Of a stretch of DNA of 60,172 bases, positions 11,146 through 20,800 are shown one piece after another. The position numbers and the translations under genes were made by a program. Position 1 is the first letter of the stretch, and every line of letters begins with the position of its first letter. Source of the DNA: Acidimicrobiales bacterium (GTDB lineage: Bacteria > Actinomycetota > Acidimicrobiia > Acidimicrobiales > JAKAVM01); the NCBI GenBank assembly GCA_027452005.1, contig DAIDHF010000014.1:1-60172 (forward strand). Direction: 5' to 3'. Under the pieces are notes generated by a model that saw only the letters and a list, made by a program, of their open reading frames with translations, had not been told where the DNA came from and did no database searches.

Positions 11146-11868
11146 CTAGGCGGACTTAGCCAGGTTCTCCTCGGTTAATCTGGCCTTGAGGGGATCTATT
11201 TTGATCCCGGGGCCCATAGTTGAGGTAACGGTTACCGACCGGATATATCGGCCTTTGGCCGCGGCTGGTTTGGCACGTACCAGTTCATCCACTAGTGCCC
11301 GGTAGTTGTCAACCAGCTGCCCGGCTTCAAAGGACGCCTTTCCAATGAGTACGTGGACATTGCCAACTCGGTCTGTCCGGTACTCAACCCGGCCCCCCTT
11401 AAACTCAGTAACGGCCTTGCCGACATCGTTAGTAACGGTCCCGGTCTTGGCATTTGGCATAAGTCCCCGAGGACCCAGGGTCCTCCCGAGCTTGCCAACT
11501 TGGCCCATTAGGTCTGGCGTAGCAATAGCAATGTCGAAATCGAGAAAGTTTTCCTTCTCGATTCGGGCAATGAGGTCGTCTGAACCAACCACGTCTGCTC
11601 CAGCCTGCCGGGCCTCTTGGGCCTGTTCACCAGCCGCAAACACGGCTACACGGTTGGTCCGACCGGTCCCGGCTGGCAGTACCACGGTACCGCGTACAAT
11701 CTGTTCGGCGTGACGAGGGTCGACCCCGAGGCGCACAGCAACTTCAATGCTCTCGTCAAACTTGGCCTTGGCTGTTTGCTTTACTAGGCCGAGGGCCTCT
11801 ACTGGATCGTATAGGGTATCTCGATCAAAATTCGTGAGTGCCTCGGTGTATCGCTTTCCTTGTTTCAT
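11146..11868 (-). CDS. rplA: 50S ribosomal protein L1
   Basis: A 240-residue L1 protein that forms the mobile L1 stalk near the E-site tRNA. Conserved segments include [51 protein letters not shown] and the C-terminal [15 protein letters not shown]. The ATG has AGGAG upstream. It follows rplK by 51 nt, the usual rplK-rplA pair. L1 commonly represses its own operon by binding the message; no such site was identified here. Length and motifs are ordinary. Confidence 0.98.
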   Translation of the reverse strand: MKQGKRYTEALTNFDRDTLYDPVEALGLVKQTAKAKFDESIEVAVRLGVDPRHAEQIVRGTVVLPAGTGRTNRVAVFAAGEQAQEARQAGADVVGSDDLIARIEKENFLDFDIAIATPDLMGQVGKLGRTLGPRGLMPNAKTGTVTNDVGKAVTEFKGGRVEYRTDRVGNVHVLIGKASFEAGQLVDNYRALVDELVRAKPAAAKGRYIRSVTVTSTMGPGIKIDPLKARLTEENLAKSA

Positions 11869-11919
11869 GGTTTCTTATTCTCCTACCATCAGGTGTTTGG
11901 TAAATATCCAGGAAGTCAA

Positions 11920-12342
11920 CTAGCTAACCTTTATACCCATTGACCGGGCGGTTCCTGCGACTTGTCGCTTGGCCATTTCAAGGTCGTTCGTGTTCAGGTC
12001 GGGCATCTTTACCTTGGCGATCTCGCCAAGTTGGTCATCGGTTATCGTGGCAACCGTGTCTCGGCCAGGCGCTGTCGCACCCTTGTCAATCTTGGCGGCC
12101 TCGCGCAACAAGACCGGAGTGGGGGTGGTCTTGAGTACGAATGAAAAAGTCCGGTCCTCGAAAATGGTGATCTCGACCGGGACGACAGTGCCCTTCATGG
12201 ACTCGGTGGCCTCGTTGTACTGCTTGCAGAACTCCATGGTTGCAACTCCATGTGGACCCAGGGCTGTCCCAACCGGGGGTGCCGGGGTGGCTCCCCCCGC
12301 CGGGAGTTGGATCTTGACCACTGCCGTTACGTTACCTGCCAT
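11920..12342 (-). CDS. rplK: 50S ribosomal protein L11
   Basis: A 140-residue L11 protein at the GTPase-associated centre of the large subunit, the thiostrepton-site protein. The N-terminal domain has KIQLPAGGATPAPPVGTALG. The RNA-binding C-terminal domain has the family signature region ending VAGTARSMGIKV. The ATG has AGGAAGG upstream. It sits between nusG (79-nt gap) and rplA. Length is normal. Confidence 0.98.
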   Translation of the reverse strand: MAGNVTAVVKIQLPAGGATPAPPVGTALGPHGVATMEFCKQYNEATESMKGTVVPVEITIFEDRTFSFVLKTTPTPVLLREAAKIDKGATAPGRDTVATITDDQLGEIAKVKMPDLNTNDLEMAKRQVAGTARSMGIKVS

Positions 12343-12421
12343 TACAAAACCTTCCTTACTTCTGGGACATTACCATTCGCGCAAACCTTAAGGGTTCTAG
12401 CACTCAAGACACGGGGCCAGA

Positions 12422-13213
12422 TCAAAGCTTTGAGACCTGGCTGAACTCGAGTTCGACCGGAGTTTCCCGACCAAAGATGTTTACTAGAACCTTTAACTTC
12501 AGCTGATCTTCGTTGATTTCCGCAACTTGACCGGCAAATTCGGCAAACGGACCCTCTTTGACCCGGACGGTCTCGCCAACCTCGTACTCAAGCCTGGGTT
12601 TGGCTTTCTTGGCCGAGTCGGAGCCTGTTTGCTTGACAGACAGGATGTTTTCGACCTCACGCCTAGACAGAGGAGTCGGCTTGGTGCCCGGTCCCACGAA
12701 CCCGGTCACCCCGGGGGTATTGCGTATTACCGTCCAGGATCCATCTGTCAAATCACACCTAGTAAGGAGATATCCTGGGAATACTTTCTTTTGAACTACA
12801 ACCTTCTTGCCGTTCTTGAACTCAACGGTATCCTCCATGGGAATAACGACCTCATAGATCTGTTCTTCCATGCTCATTGACTGGATCCGGTTTTCAAGGT
12901 TGGACTTTACCTTATTCTCGTACCCGGCATAGGTGTGTACCACGTACCAACTTCCCGGCCTGTCATAGGGACTCTCGATCTGGACCTGTTGGTCATCATC
13001 TTCAACGACCCACTCGCCAAGCTCGTAGTCTTGGTCCTGGTCCAAATCACCTGTCTCGGCTTGAAGGCTTGAGGAACCCTCAACGTGAGACCCGGACTGG
13101 TCGGGCTCCTGGGATTCAAAACCCGAGTCGTCAGCCAACCCGGCCAAGGCCTCATCTAGTGAGGAGTATGAAGTTTTAGTTTCTTGGGGAAATGGTGTAT
13201 CGCTGGAAGACAC
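12422..13213 (-). CDS. nusG: transcription termination/antitermination factor NusG
   Basis: A 263-residue NusG, which binds RNA polymerase and couples transcription to Rho or ribosomes. About 85 acidic, low-complexity residues precede the NGN domain, which begins near [20 protein letters not shown] and includes [11 protein letters not shown]. The C-terminal KOW domain has [18 protein letters not shown]. Acidic N-terminal extensions are typical of actinobacterial NusG. The start is GTG with AGGA upstream. It follows secE by 61 nt in the usual order. Confidence 0.97.
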   Translation of the reverse strand: MSSSDTPFPQETKTSYSSLDEALAGLADDSGFESQEPDQSGSHVEGSSSLQAETGDLDQDQDYELGEWVVEDDDQQVQIESPYDRPGSWYVVHTYAGYENKVKSNLENRIQSMSMEEQIYEVVIPMEDTVEFKNGKKVVVQKKVFPGYLLTRCDLTDGSWTVIRNTPGVTGFVGPGTKPTPLSRREVENILSVKQTGSDSAKKAKPRLEYEVGETVRVKEGPFAEFAGQVAEINEDQLKLKVLVNIFGRETPVELEFSQVSKL

Positions 13214-13274
13214 TTGGGGTCCTAACTGGTTACTCGTGACATGTCAAAATTTCTCATCAAATTGTATTCGGGTC

Positions 13275-13574
13275 TCATTTCATGAGAAACGCAGCACCCT
13301 TTTGGAGTACAAAATTAAGCGCAAATATCAAGGCCGTCAAGACCACCAAACCCACACTCACGATAGAAGAAAAGCTAACGGTCTCCTCCCGGGTAGGCCA
13401 GGCGACCTTGCGGAGTTCGTCTTGGACATCTCTTACGTACTGGCCTGGCGTGGTCCTTTGGCCGGGGGGCTTCGGCGACGGAGTACGCCGGGCCTCGGCC
13501 GGGGTAGCCGCAGGTGCTCCCTGGTCGTCAATCTGGCCCTGACGCTTCATCATACGTTTTGTTTCTCGGTTCAT
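13275..13574 (-). CDS. secE: preprotein translocase subunit SecE
   Basis: A 99-residue SecE, the small essential clamp subunit of the SecYEG channel. About 45 polar residues precede the conserved amphipathic segment ELRKVAWPTREET. One C-terminal membrane helix follows (SSIVSVGLVVLTALIFALNFVL). The ATG has AAGGAAA upstream. It lies directly after tRNA-Trp, the usual actinobacterial arrangement. Confidence 0.97.
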   Translation of the reverse strand: MNRETKRMMKRQGQIDDQGAPAATPAEARRTPSPKPPGQRTTPGQYVRDVQDELRKVAWPTREETVSFSSIVSVGLVVLTALIFALNFVLQKGAAFLMK

Positions 13575-13618
13575 TTAATTTCCTTAGGTTGCCTGAGTGC
13601 TTTCCGTCTATCCCAACT

Positions 13619-13694
13619 TGGCAGGGCAGAAGGGACTCGAACCCCCAACCCCCGGTTTTGGAGACCGGTGCTCTACCAATTGAGCTACTGCCCT
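13619..13694 (-). tRNA. tRNA-Trp (CCA)
   Basis: A 76-nt cloverleaf with acceptor AGGGCAG/CTGCCCT, anticodon loop CTCCAAA (anticodon CCA), T-loop GGTTCGAGTCC and an encoded 3' CCA. It sits between rpmG and secE. Confidence 0.96.
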
Positions 13695-13727
13695 AGGGTT
13701 GTTGCAAGCATTATTTACCAGTCTGGC

Positions 13728-13892
13728 TTACCTGGTTTCCTTGTGGATGGTATGTTTGCGGTCCCACCTGCAGTACTTCTTCATTTCGATTCGATCACGA
13801 TCGTTGTTCTTGTTCTTCGTGGTTATATAGTTACGCCTCTTGCAGTCTTCGCACGCAAGTGTAACCTGAACTCTCTTCTCGTTCTTTGCCAT
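13728..13892 (-). CDS. rpmG: 50S ribosomal protein L33
   Basis: A 54-residue L33 of the large subunit, starting [17 protein letters not shown] and ending KHTIHKETR. The first zinc-ligand pair is present (C14, C17). The second pair is incomplete: the usual CxxC reads CRWD, with C41 and D44. It is therefore intermediate between zinc-binding and zinc-free L33 types; Asp could still act as a ligand (inference). It lies between tRNA-Met and tRNA-Trp, as in other actinobacteria. Confidence 0.96.
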   Translation of the reverse strand: MAKNEKRVQVTLACEDCKRRNYITTKNKNNDRDRIEMKKYCRWDRKHTIHKETR

Positions 13893-13962
13893 GTAGTCTA
13901 ACTTCCTCTACTCAATTTTCCATACCCTGGGTCTCTCAAGAGACTCAGGCGCCAAACACACC

Positions 13963-14039
13963 TGGTGGCGGCGGTCGGACTCGAACCGACGACCCCACGA
14001 TTATGAGCCGTGTGCTCTAACCAGCTGAGCTACGCCGCC
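13963..14039 (-). tRNA. tRNA-Met (CAT)
   Basis: A 77-nt cloverleaf with acceptor GGCGGCG/CGCCGCC, anticodon loop CTCATAA (anticodon CAT), T-arm GTCGGTTCGAGTCCGAC and an encoded 3' CCA. The body resembles elongator tRNA-Met. An Ile2 identity, read by modification of the same anticodon, cannot be fully excluded by eye. Confidence 0.93.
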
Positions 14040-14043
14040 TCCG

Positions 14044-14116
14044 AGCCCCCTGTCGGAATCGAACCGACGACACCAGCCTTACCATGGCTGTGCTCTACCG
14101 ACTGAGCTAAGGGGGC
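14044..14116 (-). tRNA. tRNA-Thr (GGT)
   Basis: A 73-nt cloverleaf with acceptor GCCCCCT/AGGGGGC and anticodon loop ATGGTAA (anticodon GGT). The 3' CCA is not encoded: CGG follows the discriminator base. This contrasts with the two neighbouring tRNAs, so CCA must be added enzymatically. Confidence 0.95.
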
Positions 14117-14133
14117 GATAAAGGCAACTTCCT

Positions 14134-14162
14134 ATAGTAGCCGATGAGAGCTGGCGTGATCA
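14134..14162 (-). promoter_or_regulatory. candidate promoter of the tRNA-rpmG-secE-nusG run
   Basis: On the minus strand a good -10 box TACTAT (14139-14134) lies 17 nt upstream of tRNA-Thr. At 17-nt spacing the -35 position holds only a weak TGATCA. No other gene lies upstream on this strand before the 2085-residue surface protein, which ends at 14853. Confidence 0.3.
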
Positions 14163-14313
14163 TATCGGCTTCTCAAGCCCCTAGCGCCTTGCTCCTTGGA
14201 GCACAAAACTGGTCCCTATCACCGATATTCTCATGGGAATCCGTCCGAAAAATCCGCGTAAAATCTGGCTACCACCCCACCCTAGCTGGGCTGGTGGGTT
14301 AGTGTCTATCAGG

Positions 14314-14817
14314 ATGAACAACCAGGACTCCGTCCAGATTCGCCCAGCTACGCTCAACGATGCACCGGCGATTGCCCAAATCTACAACTCGGAGATTGCC
14401 GGTTCCACGACCACCTTGGACATGGTGGAGCGGACCTTAGACGACCAGGTGGCGTGGATCTCTGAGCATGGAGGAATATATCCGGCCGTGGTCTGTGAAC
14501 TGGACGGGGTGGTGGTTGGCTTTGGAGCCCTGTCGCCGTTCAGGAACCGACCAGGATACTCGGGAACTGTTGAAGACTCGGTTTACGTGGCCGCCGGGAC
14601 CAGACGAGGAGGGGTTGGATTGGCCATCCTAAATGAACTCATCCGCCTGGCCTCTTCTCACGGATTCCATTCAATCTTGGCCTTGATCGGTGGCGGAGGT
14701 GAACCGTCAATTCGGCTGCACTTGAAGGCTGGCTTTCGCCAGGTCGGGGTTCTTGAACAGATTGGTCGCAAACATGGCAAGTGGGTAGACGTAACAGTTA
14801 TGGAGCTTCTGGTCTAG
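14314..14817 (+). CDS. GNAT N-acetyltransferase, phosphinothricin acetyltransferase-like
   Basis: A 167-residue GNAT-fold acetyltransferase transferring acetyl from acetyl-CoA to an amine. The start MNNQDSVQIRPATLNDAPAI is standard for the Pat/YncA branch. The acetyl-CoA loop is degenerate but recognisable (TRRGGVG), preceded by the family pattern GTVEDSVYV. Later GFRQVGVLEQIGRKHGKW matches the branch's conserved C-terminal part. ATG 14314 is chosen because homology begins there; GTG 14302 or ATG 14233 upstream are alternatives. The substrate (amino-acid-like toxin or methionine derivatives in relatives) cannot be read from sequence. Confidence 0.88.
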   Translation: MNNQDSVQIRPATLNDAPAIAQIYNSEIAGSTTTLDMVERTLDDQVAWISEHGGIYPAVVCELDGVVVGFGALSPFRNRPGYSGTVEDSVYVAAGTRRGGVGLAILNELIRLASSHGFHSILALIGGGGEPSIRLHLKAGFRQVGVLEQIGRKHGKWVDVTVMELLV

Positions 14818-14852
14818 CCCGGCTTAGAACGTCTCTAGATGAACGGAACGGT

Positions 14853-17800
14853 TTAGTCTGAGTGACTTGCTTGGGCAAGGCCCTCGAATTCGCCTTCGTC
14901 TTCTTTTGTCTTTCCGTGCTTAAGCCTGAAATATCCCCAGAATCCAGCTGCCACAACGGTAAATCCTAGAAATAGGTACAGCATCGAGAACATGGAGGCG
15001 TGTTGATTGCCGCCAAAACCGGCTGCCGATGGATGCATGACAAACTGAACGAACACAAACATCACGATAAGATATAGAACTATCCAGGTCGACTTTGACC
15101 AGTGCCACACGGTGTCCCCGTCGAGATACTTCATTGGGATGAGCCCGAACAGGAGACTCTGAAGACCACATACCCATACGGTCGACAGAAGTGAGTCGAG
15201 GATAAGCATCCCCACACTATGATTTCCAGAGATTACTGCACCTTTGACCGGGATCCAGATCAGCCAAGACAGCGCAGATACGGCCATCAGCCAGGTAGAT
15301 GCCAAAGCTACCGACTTACCGTCTTCGATCTTTGTGGGCTCAACCCTGAAAACAATTGCGGCAAACACGCCGAAGACGTAACCGGGTTCAAAGTGCGAGA
15401 GCCTCGAGAACAGTACCAGGATCAGTGCAATAGCCACTCCCAAGGGGAAGGCCCTAAGATCACCAATCTTGTGAAAGCGGCGCTTTACATATGCCCCTCT
15501 CGCCAGCTCAGTCGTGCAGGTAGTGATCAATATAGCCCCGACATAACCCGCTATTTCAGCAAAAGAGGACCTGTTGAGCCCAAATGTTGGATCCACCAGG
15601 GCGTAGAGCGCCGATCCCACAACCGAAAACAGAACGAGTAAGGCACCAGTGTGGAGCCCCTCAAGCCAGCCTTCAACCCTGTCAACAGCCCTCCTTATAA
15701 ATCCTCGAGACGACGCAAGGGTCTTGTGGTGCTCCTTGAGGGTTGAGTTGAATAACGTGGCCGGAAGGGCGACCAAGATCAACAAGAGCAGGGCGATACC
15801 CGCGTTCTGACCGGCTGTCTTGACCGACATTGTTTTGATCGCCTCGGTTGGTGAGGGAATAGAGTTAGCCAGGGGGACTGGACCTGGGGGACCGCCGCCT
15901 AGCCCTAGACCGTAACCTTGGATGTAGTGCATGGCTGGACCCGGGTCGCCAGCCCTAACGAGCGCCTTTACATCCTGTCGTGTGACGATGTTCCCGTTCG
16001 AAATTGATGATACCGGCTGGGGAAGACTTATGGCCTGGCTACTTCCAGCTACTGTAACCGAGGTAACTTTTGACCCGCTTAGCCTGTTGCTGTGCTGACC
16101 TGTGGAACTGGAACCGGGTTGTGTTGATGACGTTGAACCGGAAGATCCCGTGCCACCTGGTGGGCTGGAAGAGGGAACTTGGGTAGACGTTATAGCCGAA
16201 AACGCCTGCGGGGTTGGACTAGGTGACGGTTGGGTCTGGGAAGCTAATGGAGGACTGGTTAGACCTAAAGAGCTAGGCAGGACAGTAGTAGTTGGTGCCA
16301 AGGTAGTTGGAACTGTGGTGGTGGTGGTGGTAGCCAAAGTAGTGGACGTCGTGGTAGTTGGAGCTGCCCAGGTCACCTGATATGAGGCCGAGTGAGAAAG
16401 ACCCGCCACATCGGTGAAGTCGGCTGAAACCGTGTCGACGCCCGGGCCCCCAGTGTCTGTGTATCCCCATGTTGCCGTCCCAGACGCGTCCGTCGTAGCC
16501 GTACCCGACTTGCCAGAGTTGGGACCCGAACTGACGGAAAAATTGACGACAATACCGGAGTCTGCCACCTGGACCAGGGGGAGCGCGTGGAACAGGTCAT
16601 AGGCCACGAGTAGGTTCGCCTTGAGAGATCCCCCGGCCCTGATGAGGGCTGAGGCGGGCGAAGAGAGCTCAAGGGTCAGACTCACCGATCCTCCGGTTGG
16701 AAGGGCCGTCGAGCTCGCCGGTCCAGAAGTTGAGATTGTTATTGGAGCTGCCCAATTTATCGTGACAGAGTTAGAGGAAACTTGGGTGGTCACGCCGTTC
16801 CCGCTTAGAGTCGCTCCAACCGAATCAGTCCCCTGCTTTGGGGCACTTAATGTAAGGGTTGCGTCACCCTTGGCGTCGGTAGTGGCAGCCAGGGTCTGAC
16901 CAGCATCCGGACCACTTGCCACACTAAAGGTAACAGTTGCGCCAGACACGGCTGTTCCGGTTGGGTCAAGGGCAGTGGCCACCACCAATACCGGGGCACC
17001 CACGACTGATCCCTGGAGGGCGGGGGTCAGGGTTAGAGTGTCGAGACCTACAAAGGTAACCGTAGCCGTCGAGATTATGCTCTGGTTGGTAGTACTTGAA
17101 AGATATCCGGCGGTAACCGTATCCACTCCTGAAGTCCCGTTGTTGGTAAATGAAAAGCTCGCAACTCCTGACGAGTTGGTGACCTGAGTAAAGGTCTGAC
17201 CTTGGTCGGGACCCGAAGAAATATCTAACGACACACTCCCGGCTGACACCGGGGTAGTCGTAACAAGACCGGTAGACGCGTTCGTGGTTGTCTGGGTTAC
17301 CGTAACGTTTAGGTTTGCCGTACTCTTTGGGTTGAGGGTTTGGGAATTAGGTGAAACAACCACCGAATAGGTAACTGTTGGAGGGGGAGGCGGACTATAA
17401 GGCTGGATCCCGGCAATCTCGTCTCCTAATATGTCTGAAGCTACGCATACTGTTACATCTGGACACGAGATTGAGACAAGTTGAACTCCGAAGTTGATAT
17501 TTTGACTTGTCCAAGTAGACACCCCCCCGGCGGGATTAGTTGAAATAAGCGCCTTACCAGTGCCATCAACTGCAACACACTGGGTCGTGGTTGCACAAGA
17601 GATCGACCAAATTTGAGCCGTATCAATTGAAAGCGCCGACCAAGCTCCTGTCCCGGCGGTCGGATTTGTTGACTCGATTATTTTTCCCGACATGTCGCCA
17701 GCTACACACAGTGACACTCCGGGACAAGATAGCGAGTAGATATTTGCTCCACCATCAACGTTGTATATCGACCATGTTGGTGACCCGGTAAACATAGTTG

Positions 17801-20800
17801 TTGAGACCAAGACGTCTCCAAAGTTGTCGACCGCAGCACACAGACTAGAGCTCGGACACGACACCGCATTTAGAGGACTGGCCGTGTGGGCACTATCAAT
17901 AACGGTTGGAGCACTCCAGGTTGTTCCGTTGAAAACCAAGTCACTTGCGGCGTTATCTACCGCAATACACTGGCTCGGCGACGTACAGGCAATCGAGTCA
18001 ATGGTGGCCGACGGCGAGTCCACGACCGTCCTCGTCCATGAGCTAGCACCTCCGGTCGGATTTGAAGAGAACAATATGCCACCCCCATTGTCGCCGGCAA
18101 AGCACGTTGTCCCGGTTGTGGTTGCAACTACACATTCCATTGCGGTAACCGAGTGTCCAGAGTCAATCGTCATAAGACTCGTGCTGGAACTCAGGGCCGA
18201 GGGGTTGGTATTTACCACTAGTCGTCCCTGGGCATCCCCACCAAAACAAAGCGACGTACTTGGGCACGAAAGTGAAGTAATCCGGGTCTGAGAAGTAAAG
18301 TCAATCCCTGTGGTCCACAGTGGCAGGGTACCTTTAGGGGAGGTGGAAAATGAGGCTTCTGACCTAATTCCCCCTACTACACATAGGCCGCCCGAGGGAG
18401 GGCATGATACCGCCGACGTGGCAATGCCAACAAACACGCTTGCCCCAAAACTCCAACCCCCCCCATCCCAGACCTTGATAGCCCCGTTGAGATCTGATGC
18501 TGTGCAAAACACGCCAGAGGTGCACGAGATTCCGGTAAAGGGGGCTGGTGATATAGGATTGGCTGGGTCGGCCGACCAGGTGGACGAGACAAAGTGATAG
18601 GCGTTGCCTGCGTTGTCAACAGCCATACAAAATGAGGTCGACGGACAACTTACAGAGGTTATCTTGTTGGTCGTGCCCAGGTTGACCGCGCTAGACCAAG
18701 TACCGCTAAAGGCAAACGAATTGCCTACATTGTCAACTGCCATGCAGGCAGAGCTAGACGGGCACGATACAGCGGAAAGTGAGTGCCCGGGGTCAACTGA
18801 TATTGCCGTCCAGCTGGCCCCGGAATAGTTGGCGATTGACCCGTTGGAGGCCGTGGCCTCACAGAAGGTTGACGATACGCAAGACACGGCCGTTAGTGGA
18901 GCACCAACCCCAGTGGCTAAAAAGGCGCTCCAGGTTCCGGCAGAATAGGTCGCGTAATCTCCCCGACCATCGACTGCCACACAGGCACTAGTGGAGTAGC
19001 ATGACACGCCAGTTATTGGAATGATTCCGTCAATGTCTGATGACGTACCCCAGGTCGAACCGTTAAACGTGTTGACGTTCCCGTCTTGGTCGACTGCGAT
19101 ACAAAACGACGTGGTTACACACGAGATAGACGTTACAAAGTCATAGATTGCCTGACTGTCCAAGGTCCACCCCGAACCGTTATAGGAGACGATAAATCCA
19201 TTAGAGGCTCCGGCCCAGCAAAATACCGAGCTGGCACATCCCATGGCATATATCTGTACGGTGCTGGCAATTGGGCTAGATAGCGACCAGGTAGTCCCGT
19301 TGTATACAAGAGTGTGCCCAGCCTGATCCCCCGCTGCACAAAACGTTGCCGATACACAGCTAACCGGGTTGATTCCCGAGCTGTCCCCGGTGGGAGATGG
19401 GCTCGACCAAGTACTACCGTTATAGGTGACATAGTTGCCCAGGTTGTCTACGGCCACACAGAACGACGACGAGGTGCAAGAGATCGAGTCAAACTGGGTT
19501 ACCGGCGAGTGACTGGTTGGGCCAGACCAGGACCCGGTAAAGGTGTAGGTGTTGCCAGTCCCGATCGCCACGCAGTTATTAGCAGCAATACATGATATCT
19601 CGGTGAGAGAACTGGCCCCCGATCCCGCCGGGGCACTCCAGGTCGATCCTCCCAAATAGACCAGGAAGTTTCCGAGATTGTCAACAGCGATACAAAAGGT
19701 CGTGCTAGTACATGACACAGAAACAAGTGCCCCCGAAGAGTCAACCGGGTTTGACCAGGGCAGAGCCGGACTTGACGTGGCATTCTCCCAGATAGACCCG
19801 TTGTACTCGAAAGCGCCACCACCAAATCCAACGGCTATACAAAATGTAGACGACACGCAAGAAACGGAACCCAATGACGAATTAGCCACGAACTGGGGAC
19901 TCGTCCAGGTTGACCCATTGTACGTTGTAGCCTGACCGTTATTTAGAGCAGCAGCACAAAATGACGAGGTAGGACACGAGATCGACGTAGCGAAGTTATA
20001 AGGAAACACCTGCGCTGGGGTGGAGTAGTTAGGGCCAGTGGGTCCCGAAGTAAAGAAGACGTTCCCAAGGTAGTCACTAACCGCACAAGATCCCGACGCA
20101 GGCAAGCACGAGGCCGCGGTGAGCGTCTTGCCTGCCTCACCAGGTATTGTCCCGATAAACCACACCGAAGCTCCTCCGGCAAGGGTGGCAAGTGGGTGCA
20201 GGGTAAAGTAGTAGTCACCATTGGAGTCAATAGCGACACATCCGAGGGTACAAGAAACGAATCTAAGGGTATAGGATGCTGTTAACGTAAACGGTGCTGA
20301 CCATGCGGTACCGTTGTAGATTTCTACACTCCCGCTTGGGGCCGTCAAAACACATACCGTGGTCGATCGACAAGATACTGAGGTAATAGCGGCCGTGGCA
20401 ACCGAGACCGGAGCTGACCAGGTGGTGCCATTATACGTCAACGCGTTCCCGAAATTGTCTACGGCCTCACACATGGTAGTGGTAGGGCAAGACAAGCCGT
20501 TTATCGCATTTGTTCCGTCAACGTTAACCTTGGTCCAGGAACTTGCCGATCCAGTTGGATTAGTTGAGATAAAGATATTCCCAGTGTTGTCGCCCACCAC
20601 ACAGAAACTCACCGAAGAACACGAAACCGACATAAATGCAATCGCTGGCTCAACTGGAGTCACGATCCAGGCAGACGAGGAGGTCGGATTTGTGGAGACT
20701 ACGGTGTCCCCGTTATTGTCAACGGCAACGCATAGTGTCGTAGTGGGACAGGCTATTGAATTGATCGGGACTTGGCCTTCGACCCGGATGAGCTGGGTAG

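Noticed and set aside
13236-13901. A 221-residue plus-strand frame spanning secE, tRNA-Trp and rpmG
   Set aside because: It runs antisense through a tRNA and two conserved genes, so it is not a gene.
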